Part shown: one piece after another, positions 1 through 8,581 of the stretch
Layout: every line of letters begins with the position of its first letter
Position numbering within the stretch: position 1 is the stretch's first letter
DNA from: Novipirellula aureliae
GTDB taxonomy: Bacteria; Planctomycetota; Planctomycetia; Pirellulales; Pirellulaceae
Assembly (NCBI RefSeq): GCF_007860185.1
Contig: NZ_SJPY01000003.1
Coordinates: 372,001-436,000 of the forward strand
DNA length: 64,000 nt
Direction of reading: 5' to 3'
Translations under genes and position numbers: made by a program
The notes under the pieces: generated by a model
Told to the model about the DNA's origin: nothing
Seen by the model: the letters and a program-made list of their open reading frames with translations, nothing else
The model's database searches: none

Positions 1-656
1 CATAATTCAACCCCCACGCCACTGGCAGCACACAGCCGATCAAGATCGAGAGACAATCCGTCGCTGATGTCGATGGCCGCATGCACATCGGCCACATTGC
101 GTAGTTCGCTGGCGAGCTGAACGCGAGGCGAAGGACGCAGATGTCGACCAAGAAGACTACCTCCGACTGCTCCGCTCACCAGCACCGCGTCTCCGGCGAT
201 CGCTCCGCTGCGCAGCCACGGTGTACCGCTCGGTACATGACCGAGTAGCGTGACGCTAATCGAAAGCGGCCCATCATACGTCGAAATGTCACCGCCTGCG
301 ATTGCGATATGGAACGACTCGGCGGCTTCAAGAATGCCTTCGTAAACCTCCCCTGCGATGCGGGTGGCGTTGTGTTTGGGCAGAGCAAGTGTGACGAGAG
401 CCGAGGTGGGGACCGCGCCCATTGCGGCGATATCGCTGAGGTTGATCGCCATCGATTTGTAACCGATATCGGAGAACGAATGCTCAGCAGAAACAAAGTC
501 GACGCCATCAATGATTTGATCGGTACATGCGATGAACGGACCATTTGGTGTGCTGCTGGCCAGTTCGATAACGGCAGCATCATCGCCGATTCCCACCGCG
601 ACTTGAGGAAGCGAACGACATCGACCGCGGAGGTAAGCAAGAAAGGACTGTTCCAT
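1..656 (-). CDS. thiL: Thiamine-monophosphate kinase ThiL (3' part cut by window edge)
   Basis: ThiL phosphorylates thiamine monophosphate to thiamine diphosphate, the last step of vitamin B1 synthesis, in the cytoplasm. About 218 residues are visible and the C-terminus lies beyond position 1. The start MEQSFLAYLRG is the first ATG that puts the family motifs in their usual places: GIGDDAAV at residues 22-29 (Mg-ATP binding), CTDQIIDGVDF at 44-54, DIAAMGA at 75-81 and AGGD at 120-123. These match the PurM/ThiL fold closely. The gene points off the window, so its operon partners cannot be seen. No THI-box-like leader was recognised in the 170 bp upstream, which also faces the dead aldehyde dehydrogenase gene on the other strand. 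Confidence 0.93.
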   Translation of the reverse strand, partial: MEQSFLAYLRGRCRSLPQVAVGIGDDAAVIELASSTPNGPFIACTDQIIDGVDFVSAEHSFSDIGYKSMAINLSDIAAMGAVPTSALVTLALPKHNATRIAGEVYEGILEAAESFHIAIAGGDISTYDGPLSISVTLLGHVPSGTPWLRSGAIAGDAVLVSGAVGGSLLGRHLRPSPRVQLASELRNVADVHAAIDISDGLSLDLDRLCAASGVGVEL

Positions 657-828
657 GAAATGAGCGTGTCTGTAAGAGGGAAGCCTGGTAACGAGTTGCA
701 CAATCTAGCCTTTTTTTGACTTCTTTCCATCCGGCGCAGCGAACGACATTTGCAAACGCTCTACAATACAGATGCGAGTCCCCTCGCAAAATCCGTTTCT
801 TTTCCTCTTTTCTGAAGGCGAGTATCCC

Positions 829-1131
829 ATGTCAGCGACATTGTCTTCTCAGACTCCCAACATCAAAATCCGCAAAACCGAGTGATTGTCGACGGCTCAT
901 GATTTTGCCAGGCGTGTTCGGGCCGGACAGGCGTGTTCGGGCCGGACAGGCGTGTTCGGGCCAGACAGGCGTGTTCGGGCGGGAACGGTTTGGGTAAACT
1001 GTTATGATGTCTTTGTTGCCGCTGCTCCGTTCGGTGGTTTCAAGATGAGTGGTCATGACCGCGAATTGGTCGAAGAGGGCTTCCGGGCGTACACTGAAAA
1101 CAAGACGGTGTCGTTGGAGCCCAGGCTTTAG
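829..1131 (+). pseudogene. Aldehyde dehydrogenase remnant (only both ends survive)
   Basis: The two ends of an NAD(P)-dependent aldehyde dehydrogenase survive without the middle. From ATG 829, preceded by a GAAGG ribosome site, 18 residues (MSATLSSQTPNIKIRKTE) run to a TGA at 883-885; they resemble the N-terminus of the family. A second open stretch from about 886 encodes the typical C-terminus: [13 protein letters not shown], then [11 protein letters not shown] and a YTENKTV end, finishing with TAG at 1129-1131. Some 400 residues, including the Rossmann domain, catalytic Cys and Glu, are missing, so no enzyme can be made. Between the ends lies a 19-bp tandem array (912-987) apparently grown out of the codons for RVRAGT. 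Neighbours give no hint of the former pathway. Confidence 0.85.
912..987. repeat. 19-bp tandem array, four copies
   Basis: The unit GCGTGTTCGGGCCGGACAG occurs at 912-930 and 931-949, with one substitution at 950-968, and a diverged last copy at 969-987 (GCGTGTTCGGGCGGGAACG). The last copy is the one that reads as the expected aldehyde dehydrogenase codons, so the first three look like added units. Three units are 57 bp, which leaves the downstream reading frame unchanged. Confidence 0.95.
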
Positions 1132-1150
1132 CCGATCCGCGCCTTAGTGA

Positions 1151-1340
1151 GCCGACGGCGCTAGCCGCGGGTTCCGAACGTTTCATTAAAATACCCGCGG
1201 CTAGCGGGCTGTCGATTTAATCGGTTTGACTCGACTGATTGTTTAACGCCAAGCCATAGGCGACCGCTTATGGAAAAGCTGACGTCTTCGGCTAAGCGTT
1301 AAGCGATCAAATCGACAGCCCGCTAGCACCGTCGGTTCAC
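1151..1340. repeat. Nested palindromic intergenic element
   Basis: Three inverted repeats are nested or adjacent. CGCTAGCCGCGGGT (1159-1172) pairs perfectly with 1193-1206. An 18-bp arm at 1201-1218 (CTAGCGGGCTGTCGATTT) pairs perfectly with 1309-1326, enclosing a further imperfect stem. GCCGACGGCGCTAG at 1151-1164 pairs imperfectly with about 1323-1336. The 126-bp inner unit with 18-bp inverted ends looks like a small non-autonomous element or an RNA-level hairpin. A half-copy of the left motif (GCTAGCTGCGGGTTCC) appears near 35704. It separates the dead gene from the DUF58 gene and ends 22-36 bp before the latter's start. Confidence 0.8.
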
Positions 1341-1361
1341 ATCGATTTACAGCACCCAATC

Positions 1362-2795
1362 GTGAACGATACCATCAACCAAGTCGCTAAGAACGAATTT
1401 CAATGGCTTGCTCAGCTACCATGGTTGATCTTGGGGTTGATTGCGTTGCCGCTTGTTGTGGCAGCGCTTCGCGGAAAGATTTATCCGACTCGAGTGTGGA
1501 TTATTTTGTTGGGCGCAGCGGTGGTGTGCAGCGTGTTAAACGTTTTTGTCCCAGCGATGATCGTGGTGGTTTGGTTGATCGATGGAGCGATATTGACGGT
1601 CGCGGTAATCGATTTTCTGCTCGTCTATTTGTCGACAAATCGAGGCATTACGGTTTCCAGGAATCTGCCGCGCACTTGTTCGCTCGGTGTTCCGGTCGCC
1701 AGTGAGTTGACGGTCGAAAATCGCTCTTTGTTGACGTTGCGAGGAGCGGTCTGCGACGATTTGCCAGAGTTTTTCAATGGGACCCCACCCGAGCATGCGC
1801 TGCGTTTGCCACCTTTGGCTCGGATGACCGCCCACCGTAAACTGACGCCCAATCGTCGCGGTGCATTCGAACTGGAAAACGTTTATCTGCGTTTTACCAG
1901 TCCTTTGAAATTGTGGGTTCGGCACCTCTGTTTACCGCTTTGCAATCAATTAAATGTTTATCCTGACATGAAGCAATTGTCGGACTACGCGCTGCTTGCT
2001 CGTACGGATCGGCTCAGTTTGATTGGCGTTCGGCGGACGCGTCGGATCGGTCAAGACAGTGATTTTGAGCGGTTACGTGACTACAGCCGTGATGATAATT
2101 ATCGACATATTGATTGGCGGTCGACGGCGCGGCGAAACAAGTTAACGGTTCGTCAGTTCCAAAGTGACCAAAGTCAACGCGTTGTCTTTTTGCTCGATTG
2201 TGGCCGGATGATGACGAACGAGCGAGACGGCTACTCGCTTCTCGATCACGCCCTCAACTCGGTCTTGATGATGTCGTATGTTGCACTTAGGCAAGGCGAC
2301 TCAGTCGGTCTGCTCTGTTTCTCGGACACGATCCACGCTTACATCCCGCCTCGTGGAGGCACAAGTCAGATGAACCGGCTCATTCAAGCAGGCTTTGACC
2401 AGTTTCCGAGGTTGGTGGAATCACGATACGATCAAGCATTTCTCTATCTGTCGGGGCATTGCAAACGCCGATCGTTGGTTGTTTTGACCACCAACGTGAT
2501 TGATGAAGTCAACGCGGGCGCAGTCGTAGACTACTTGGCTAACTTAGCGGGACATCACCTGCCGCTTGGCGTTTTGCTACGAGACCGCGAAATGTTTGAC
2601 GCGGCGGATTCGCCTTCGGAGGAACCGTTCGAGATGTACCGGTCGGCTGCCGCCGCGGATATTCTGCTTTGGCGTCATCAAGTGTTGAAGGATTTGGAGC
2701 ATCGCGGGGTCCTTGTCGTCGATGCATTCCCCGATGAACTAACCGCTCCGCTCGTGAATCAGTACTTAGAAATCAAAGCGAAGCATTTGTTGTAG
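1362..2795 (+). CDS. DUF58 domain membrane protein with degenerate MIDAS
   Basis: A 477-residue protein starting at GTG 1362. Residues about 15-36 and 45-91 are hydrophobic and form two or three membrane segments. The DUF58 core follows, with the signature FERLRDYSRDDNYRHIDWR near residues 233-253 and ARRNKLTVRQF just after. DUF58 proteins carry a von Willebrand A-like fold and usually work with MoxR AAA ATPases. Here the metal-binding MIDAS position reads LLDCGRMM (about residue 276) instead of DxSxS, so metal binding is doubtful. No MoxR gene is adjacent; the window's MoxR lies at 24.8 kb beside a second DUF58 protein with an intact site. The gene converges on the lipoprotein gene, with only 4 bp between stops. 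Confidence 0.85.
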   Translation: MNDTINQVAKNEFQWLAQLPWLILGLIALPLVVAALRGKIYPTRVWIILLGAAVVCSVLNVFVPAMIVVVWLIDGAILTVAVIDFLLVYLSTNRGITVSRNLPRTCSLGVPVASELTVENRSLLTLRGAVCDDLPEFFNGTPPEHALRLPPLARMTAHRKLTPNRRGAFELENVYLRFTSPLKLWVRHLCLPLCNQLNVYPDMKQLSDYALLARTDRLSLIGVRRTRRIGQDSDFERLRDYSRDDNYRHIDWRSTARRNKLTVRQFQSDQSQRVVFLLDCGRMMTNERDGYSLLDHALNSVLMMSYVALRQGDSVGLLCFSDTIHAYIPPRGGTSQMNRLIQAGFDQFPRLVESRYDQAFLYLSGHCKRRSLVVLTTNVIDEVNAGAVVDYLANLAGHHLPLGVLLRDREMFDAADSPSEEPFEMYRSAAAADILLWRHQVLKDLEHRGVLVVDAFPDELTAPLVNQYLEIKAKHLL

Positions 2796-2799
2796 AGCC

Positions 2800-3768
2800 C
2801 TATCGGTAGATTGAACCTTGTTCGCTACTCGCACTGCCGGGATAGCCAGCTGCTCCCTGAGTACTGCCCGGTGCATAGCCGCGGTTGCTACCCGCTGTGG
2901 TGGGTGAAGGCGTTGCATTGGCGGAATCGGTTGGCATGGCACTTGGTGCTCCCAAGGTTGCCGCAGTGTGCGTTTCAGGCTGAGTGGCAGCCGGTGGCGA
3001 CTGGGCAGCCGGTGGCGACTGGGCAGCAATCTCGGCTTTCATCGAATCGGGTAGCGAGAAGCCAGTGAATCCCGAATTGGTCGGTGAGTTGACAGGCTCG
3101 GAAGCCATTGGCGATGTGGGCGTGTTTGACGTTGCCGAATCCGACAGCGACGGAGGTGCGAATGCGGTTGCGGTCGTGTAGTCGGCAGCAGATGCCGGGC
3201 TGGTGGCGGCTGTTTGCATCGCAGGCGTGTTCGCAGACGTCTTTGGGGTTTGAGCGATGCTGCTTGAGCTTGGTCCCGACTCGGTTGTTTTGGGCGTAAA
3301 CGTTTTCTTCCCAAATTGGTAACCTGACGTGGTTGCTCCCGATGGACTCGCGCTTGCATAAGACGCTGGAGTCGATCCGCCCGTCGGGTTGTAACCGTTT
3401 GCTTGTGCAGCGCCCATGTTGGCGGAGGCCGTCGTCGCATATCCAGGGGAGATATCCAAACCTGCGATCTGGTTTGGAGCTGTCTGAGTGGGGTCCCCCA
3501 ACGTTGCGATGCTCTTCGGAGCCGCCGTGCCGCCTGCGACCGACGCGATCGCTTCGGGGGTAGCCGACGCGCTCGGCGGTGCGGGGTAAGTGGTCGTTGG
3601 GCCAGTGCCTGCGAGTGCTTCGGCGGACGGCTCACTACGCCGAGCGAACAGACTTAGCGGTCGCATACTGCTCCGACACCCTAGTTGCAAGCAAATCACG
3701 GTAGCGCATGTTGCAATGAGTATGCGTCTAAGCAGCACATTTGGATTGGTGAAAAATATATGGAGCAT
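2800..3768 (-). CDS. Low-complexity lipoprotein, Ser/Thr/Pro/Ala-rich
   Basis: 322 residues of unknown function. An N-terminal hydrophobic stretch ends in a lipobox LQLGC at residues 27-31, so the mature protein is probably a lipid-anchored envelope protein. The rest is almost entirely Ala, Ser, Thr, Pro and Gly without a recognisable domain. Tandem AAQSPP units near residues 249-260 come from a perfect 18-bp duplication at 2988-3023. An overlapping frame (3039-3635) is also open, but it is Arg/Gln-rich and looks like a by-product of the biased composition. The gene lies downstream of the beta-propeller gene on the same strand, 183 bp away, with its own possible promoter in between. Confidence 0.75.
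   Translation of the reverse strand: MLHIFFTNPNVLLRRILIATCATVICLQLGCRSSMRPLSLFARRSEPSAEALAGTGPTTTYPAPPSASATPEAIASVAGGTAAPKSIATLGDPTQTAPNQIAGLDISPGYATTASANMGAAQANGYNPTGGSTPASYASASPSGATTSGYQFGKKTFTPKTTESGPSSSSIAQTPKTSANTPAMQTAATSPASAADYTTATAFAPPSLSDSATSNTPTSPMASEPVNSPTNSGFTGFSLPDSMKAEIAAQSPPAAQSPPAATQPETHTAATLGAPSAMPTDSANATPSPTTAGSNRGYAPGSTQGAAGYPGSASSEQGSIYR
2988..3023. repeat. 18-bp tandem duplication (AAQSPP)
   Basis: GCAGCCGGTGGCGACTGG is repeated perfectly at 2988-3005 and 3006-3023, with the first four bases again at 3024. It sits inside the low-complexity lipoprotein gene. On the minus strand it adds one in-frame AAQSPP unit. Confidence 0.95.
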
Positions 3769-3951
3769 CCTTGCCTACCTCGATCCGGAATTATCAGAAT
3801 AAACGATATCCTTTCGTTTATTCGGACAATTTTGCTTCGTAAATGAACTCGAACTGACGAAGAAGGAGCATTTGTCGGTTTTGTCGCCAAAAACGCCTTC
3901 CCTATTCGACCGTAGGACGAGCGGCAATTCATTGTCAAGACCGATTCTTCT

Positions 3952-5643
3952 TCACTTGTTTGTCGATTCGACATTTCGGTCGGGGAGCAGAAAACAGACA
4001 ACTTCGCGATCGTTACGAACGAGCAAGTGACGTCCTGCGACCGTTGGAATGTTCCATGTTTTTGAATGGAGCGCAGGCAACCGGCACAAAACTCGATAAG
4101 TTTCCGGGTCGGCATCCACGAACAAAACCTCACCCGCTTCGGATTGGACGACAATCGTGTCCTCACAAATGAGGATTTGTCCTTGAGCGGATCGATCGCT
4201 GCGTGGTTGCTGCCACAGCCGTTTTCGGTCCTCGATCCGAACCGCCTGAAGCGATCCGTCGCTGAGTGCGAAGGCAGTATCACCGAGCACGCATGCATGG
4301 GTGAACTTCGTTTTTAAAATCCGGCTCGAAGACCAAATCGCGGCGGCTTCCAAGGGGGTCGGATCGCCGTCCTCGGTCATCGTCACTCGCACCAAAGCGC
4401 TACCGCCTCCGTAACCTTTACCGATAATGAATTGGTCATCCCCGGCAGGCACGACGGATGAGCAATTTGCAGCTGCGTTCGATTGTCCTGGCCAATCGAA
4501 CGACCAAAGCACTCCACCGCCGTCAATTTCGTGCCCGGAAACGCTTGATTCATTGACCGAAACGACTTGACGTATTCCTGCGAGAGTCATCACGACCGGT
4601 GATGCGTAACTGATCTGGTCCGTTCCTCCAGCCCAGCGAACGTCGCCTGATTCCGCATCCAGTGCAATTAAGGAACGACCTCGCTTTGCAAGTTCCGATG
4701 GCTGAGCCAGTCCGTCTCCCGACGGAGCACCAAAGGGAACGATGCAAAGGTCATCGACCAATAATGGCGACGCAGCACGCCCCCACACAATAGCGGCTTC
4801 CGACGTCGGCTGGTCCCAACCGGCTAGCTCTAAGAGATCGGCCTGCCAAAGGATCTCACCCGTTTCCAAGTCCAAGCACCACAAACGCCCCGTGCCGCCA
4901 AGAGCATAGACTCGGTTTCCATGAATCGTTGGAGTGCTACGAGGGCCAATACCGCCTAGCGGGTTTTCATGACGCGTCTCCGCGTCGACAATCCACTTTA
5001 ACTGGCCATCGCCAAGTCGATAGCAGGAGACACATTCGGTCGCACCCCGTTGCTCGAGGGTAACGGCGGAATCGCCCTCGATTGCAAACGCTGACCATCC
5101 TTCGCCGATCCCATGATCCCACAATACATCGACGTCCGCCGCCGATGTGGGGATCGCAAAGTGCCGCTTTGCGATCACGCCTGTCCGATCATTGCCCAGG
5201 AATCCAAGCGATGATTCCAACGCTCGCTCCCCCGCCGTCACGCTCGCCGAAACGGTTTCAGCATCCGAGTTCCATTGAATTGCAACCGGCTTCATTCGTT
5301 CGTCACCCCAAAACCTAGGCTTGAACTGGGGCATCACTTCACCGCTAAACCCATCGAAGCGATACAACCCGGCAAAGGTAAGGAGACCAGCCAGAGCGAC
5401 CAGTGGCACCAACCAGCGTTTGCCCACCGAAACACCAAACTGGTGGAAGCGGTAAGCGACAACCACCATGCCGATCAAAGCGATAGCATAACAGATAAAA
5501 TTGGCGATTTGATGATCGAACCGGGGGGCCGCCCATTGAACCAGCAGGATCAGAATCGCAGCGATGGATGCCGCCACAATCGCTTGACGAGGTCGTTTCG
5601 TTTGGAAGGACGGGACGCTCTTTTTTTGTAATTCAGTGGACAT
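3952..5643 (-). CDS. Membrane-anchored PQQ-like beta-propeller protein
   Basis: 563 residues. Three hydrophobic segments near residues 19-38, 46-66 and 74-95 anchor the N-terminus. The rest contains repeated blades of the PQQ/quinoprotein-like type, for example RLWCLDLETGEILWQ, IALDAESGDVRW and GHEIDGGGVLWSF. Such propellers serve as quinoprotein dehydrogenases or, without cofactor, as binding scaffolds such as BamB. No PQQ-ligand or calcium-site pattern can be assigned with confidence, so a non-catalytic role outside the cytoplasmic membrane is more likely. It follows the lipid-kinase-like gene on the same strand after 43 bp, which suggests one transcript. Confidence 0.8.
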   Translation of the reverse strand: MSTELQKKSVPSFQTKRPRQAIVAASIAAILILLVQWAAPRFDHQIANFICYAIALIGMVVVAYRFHQFGVSVGKRWLVPLVALAGLLTFAGLYRFDGFSGEVMPQFKPRFWGDERMKPVAIQWNSDAETVSASVTAGERALESSLGFLGNDRTGVIAKRHFAIPTSAADVDVLWDHGIGEGWSAFAIEGDSAVTLEQRGATECVSCYRLGDGQLKWIVDAETRHENPLGGIGPRSTPTIHGNRVYALGGTGRLWCLDLETGEILWQADLLELAGWDQPTSEAAIVWGRAASPLLVDDLCIVPFGAPSGDGLAQPSELAKRGRSLIALDAESGDVRWAGGTDQISYASPVVMTLAGIRQVVSVNESSVSGHEIDGGGVLWSFDWPGQSNAAANCSSVVPAGDDQFIIGKGYGGGSALVRVTMTEDGDPTPLEAAAIWSSSRILKTKFTHACVLGDTAFALSDGSLQAVRIEDRKRLWQQPRSDRSAQGQILICEDTIVVQSEAGEVLFVDADPETYRVLCRLPALHSKTWNIPTVAGRHLLVRNDREVVCFLLPDRNVESTNK

Positions 5644-5686
5644 GGATATTCGATGGAGTGAGAAAGCAGGTCTGAAATCGCCTCAC

Positions 5687-6607
5687 TCATACTGGCAATC
5701 GCAGCTTCAATCGTCCAGGCTCCGTTTCGATGGTCAGTGGCAAACGTCCGACGTAATCTCCATCGAGTTGATACGGAACGCGGTGATCGGAGGTGATCGT
5801 GATTCTAGTCAAACGCTCGCGAGTGACATCGGCATACTGTAGATGCCGGCCAGTGATCACGCCAGCGACGTAGCGAAGTCCGCTCGCGATGCTACCCCCT
5901 GCGAACGAAATCAAATCGAGTTTGCCATCATTGTCGATGGCATCGGGTTCGATTTTAAGGCCTGCCGCATAGCAGGGTAAGTTGAACGCCATCGCCCAAT
6001 GGACTTGTCGATCCGGTCCTTCGTCGCTGGTAATCATCAGCTTGGGGAACGAGTATTTTCGAATCGCTCGGTAAATCGGTCGAGCGTAACTGAGGCGATG
6101 GATGTGCCCTCGGCGTCGGAGATGAACGTCGCGAACGACCTCCGCATCAAAACCACATGATGCCATCACCAAGAACAATCGACCGTTTGCTCTTCCTGCA
6201 TCCATTTGGTGATCGACCCCGTGAACGATGGTGTGGAACGTGTCGTTCGCATGGGGTGAGTAGCCGTAATTCCGGGCCAGCAAGTTCTCGGTCCCGAACG
6301 GCATGACCACCATCGGAACAGAGGGGGGGGTTAAGTCAGCCGCCAAACGGACCGTGCCATCGCCGCCAGCGGCGACGGCGATGGTTGACGGATGATTGCT
6401 GTTTGCGTTCGATGACCGGATTCGTTCACGAAACTCCAATGTCGAATCGGTAATGAACACCTGGTAATTCGCCTGGAAAAGTCGCTCGTGGAGCTGCGGC
6501 AAGGATTCCCGGTGCCGTCCACTGCCAGCTTTGGGACTGGTTAAAACGACGATCCTAGATGGGGCCGGCAATGGTTGCGATTGGCTTTGGTCGTTTTTTT
6601 CTGGCAC
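5687..6607 (-). CDS. Diacylglycerol/sphingosine kinase family protein
   Basis: 306 residues from a GTG start at 6607. The protein has the catalytic-domain signature of the DAGK/YegS family: SPKAGSG near residues 24-30, the nucleotide loop GGDGTV at 81-86 and PFGTENLL at 103-110. Family members phosphorylate diacylglycerol or related lipids with ATP at the membrane, so a role in lipid turnover or sugar-lipid synthesis is likely; the true substrate cannot be read from sequence. The length is normal for the family. It leads the likely two-gene transcript with the beta-propeller gene. The next gene upstream starts in the opposite direction, leaving about 134-190 bp for promoters. Confidence 0.87.
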   Translation of the reverse strand: MPEKNDQSQSQPLPAPSRIVVLTSPKAGSGRHRESLPQLHERLFQANYQVFITDSTLEFRERIRSSNANSNHPSTIAVAAGGDGTVRLAADLTPPSVPMVVMPFGTENLLARNYGYSPHANDTFHTIVHGVDHQMDAGRANGRLFLVMASCGFDAEVVRDVHLRRRGHIHRLSYARPIYRAIRKYSFPKLMITSDEGPDRQVHWAMAFNLPCYAAGLKIEPDAIDNDGKLDLISFAGGSIASGLRYVAGVITGRHLQYADVTRERLTRITITSDHRVPYQLDGDYVGRLPLTIETEPGRLKLRLPV

Positions 6608-6741
6608 CGCTTGGTTCGTCTCTTATTTGTAAGCTATCGTTTTAATGATCCGAAATCTTTACGATGGTTGCCCATTGAACAGGCGAATCATGCACCGGAT
6701 CGACCGCTACGACCGTTAGAGCCTGTAGGCGAAGAATCACT

Positions 6742-7248
6742 TTGCCTCGAATCAGTTTACTCGAAAAAACTTTACCCGATAATCCAAGAGACAATGCCGT
6801 GAGTTTCGTTCGTCGATACTGGGCAGCCACTTTAATCATTGCCATGGTTGCGCTTCACGCAGCCATTATCGGCTACGTCCGCAGCCGCGTTTCCGGCCTA
6901 CAAACGGTCGAGACAAACACGATCGACATGGGCCGCTATCGTTTCCAGCCGGTCGAGGACAAATCCAAGGTCTATCAATTCCACTTGCATGTTGTGGTCG
7001 ATCCGGTAAAGAAGCAAAAGTGTCAAGATCGAATTACCGAGCGAACGATGGAAATCCATGAGGAGTCGGAATTACTACTACGCCAAGTTGATCCGACGTG
7101 GCTCTCCGACCCCGAGCAACGCCAAATCCGCGACCGCTTGATGGACATCATCCGCAAACATCTCGAAGAGCCGATCATTCAGCGAGTTTTGATCACCAAT
7201 TGGCTCGAGCTACCCGTCTCGGCCGCTTTGCCAAACGTAACGAATTAA
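6742..7248 (+). CDS. Single-span membrane protein, possibly FliL-like
   Basis: Up to 168 residues. The reading frame is open from TTG 6742, but GTG 6799 (VSFVRRYWAATLIIAMVALH) is a plausible alternative start, giving a protein of about 149 residues that begins just before its membrane segment. After the membrane segment come a linker, a beta-rich stretch (YQFHLHVVVDP) and a helical C-terminus ending in EEPIIQRVLITNWLELPV. That layout resembles FliL, whose C-terminal domain ends with a similar strand, but similarity is weak and no flagellar genes flank it. It converges on the histidine kinase gene, 28 bp away. Function should be treated as unknown. Confidence 0.6.
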   Translation: MPRISLLEKTLPDNPRDNAVSFVRRYWAATLIIAMVALHAAIIGYVRSRVSGLQTVETNTIDMGRYRFQPVEDKSKVYQFHLHVVVDPVKKQKCQDRITERTMEIHEESELLLRQVDPTWLSDPEQRQIRDRLMDIIRKHLEEPIIQRVLITNWLELPVSAALPNVTN

Positions 7249-7276
7249 AAGGCTCCCAGCCCCAGCGGTACTCAGC

Positions 7277-8512
7277 CTATGTCAAGCGAATGGTAGCGAC
7301 GCAGCCGATCGGGCCGCCTGCAAGTGTGATTTCAGCGTGATGGAGTTTCGCAATGCGGTACGCTCGGCATAAGCCAAGTCCCAACCCGCGTCCCGCCTCA
7401 CGGCCACTGAAGTACGGATCAAATGCGTGCTCTCGAGCCAACCGGCTCAATCCAGGACCACTATCGGCAACGTGAATGAGGGTGCAATTGGTTTCGCGGA
7501 CTAGCGATACCACGATCGTTCCGTCGCTTCCAATCGCTTCAATCGCGTTGCGGATCAATACTCGAATCGCTTCCCCAATCATCTCGGGATCAATCAACAG
7601 GGTCGTCGCATCGGGGGGGATGTCCGTTTCAAGCCGAATGGATAAGCGATCGATTTCTTCGGAAAACTCGGCTGACACGCTGAAGACCAATGCCGAAACA
7701 TCAAAGCGTTCGAGGTTCGTTTTTGGCGGATTGGCATAAAACATTAGGTCCGCGATCATCTCATGAGCACGGTAAACCTGATCGACGATTCTGCTCAACG
7801 TTTGCTGCTTCGACGGATCGTCTTCCTGTTGCTGTAGCTGCTGAGCCCGCGTCGAAATGTTGGCCAACGGATTGTTGATTTCATGACTCAGTCCATAAGT
7901 CAACTGTTTCAACGCCGCTAATTTGCTCTTGTGAAGGCGACGATCAAAAGAACGCTCTAAACTTTGCAAATGTTGCATTTTGCGGGCAAGTTGCTGAAGA
8001 GAATCCGAGCACGATTCGATCGAAGGCCGATGTTGAGTGTTCGAATCAAACGTGATCACAGGCCATTGCGCGGACCATTTCGGTGGAACGGCTTTGCCCG
8101 TTGCTTCAAGCCACAATGATGCTGCTTCCAGCCAACGCTCACAGCGCAGCGTTCGAAAATAGCTGTCGAGTTCGCGAAATTGATCGAGATGGGATTGATC
8201 CAATTTGGGTGAACCGAGAAACGCATCACCCTCTGCGAATAACCCCGCTGCATTTGTACAGAACCATGTCGCCAGCTGGGAAACTGAAATTTCCACAGGG
8301 CGATTCTGCGAGCCTCGATAGGATAGTCCTGCATAGATCAACAACGGAGGATCTTGTTGAAATTGATCCACCGTTTTAGCAATAAGAGATGCGTCCGCGG
8401 TGAGTGGATCACCACTGCGGAGCAAAATGAACATCAGCAATTCGGTCGTACGGGCCGAACGTGGTAACCACCATCGATCCGAGTCGAAGCGCAGGCATGG
8501 AAGCAAACGCAT
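7277..8512 (-). CDS. Sensor histidine kinase
   Basis: 411 residues from ATG 8512, chosen because AAGGA lies about 9 bp upstream; an in-frame TTG two codons earlier is less likely. The N-terminal 200 residues have no recognisable sensor domain and no clear membrane segment, so the kinase may be cytoplasmic. The H-box SHEINNPLANI places the phosphorylated histidine near residue 209. The ATPase domain shows DSGPGLSRL near 347 and GLGLGLCRAY near 375. It would autophosphorylate and pass phosphate to a receiver. The receiver protein encoded 69 bp upstream on the same strand is the obvious partner. Confidence 0.88.
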   Translation of the reverse strand: MRLLPCLRFDSDRWWLPRSARTTELLMFILLRSGDPLTADASLIAKTVDQFQQDPPLLIYAGLSYRGSQNRPVEISVSQLATWFCTNAAGLFAEGDAFLGSPKLDQSHLDQFRELDSYFRTLRCERWLEAASLWLEATGKAVPPKWSAQWPVITFDSNTQHRPSIESCSDSLQQLARKMQHLQSLERSFDRRLHKSKLAALKQLTYGLSHEINNPLANISTRAQQLQQQEDDPSKQQTLSRIVDQVYRAHEMIADLMFYANPPKTNLERFDVSALVFSVSAEFSEEIDRLSIRLETDIPPDATTLLIDPEMIGEAIRVLIRNAIEAIGSDGTIVVSLVRETNCTLIHVADSGPGLSRLAREHAFDPYFSGREAGRGLGLGLCRAYRIAKLHHAEITLAGGPIGCVATIRLT

Positions 8513-8581
8513 CGTCAAGTTTCCTTTTCGAACGGACCTGGATCTGCGAAATGATCCTAATGGAGCAAAGCACCCAACCGA

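Noticed and set aside
176-730. Open frame antisense and offset to thiL
   Set aside because: The composition and lack of motifs fit a shadow; the thiL frame has all family motifs in order.
657-828. TPP riboswitch upstream of thiL
   Set aside because: No THI-box pattern was recognised on the minus strand leader.
912-987. Possible CRISPR array
   Set aside because: The copies are directly adjacent with no spacers, only 19 bp long, and no cas gene is present.
3039-3635. 198-codon frame inside the low-complexity lipoprotein gene
   Set aside because: It is extremely rich in Arg and Gln, as expected when an Ala/Ser/Thr/Pro-coding sequence is read one base off; no start or family support.
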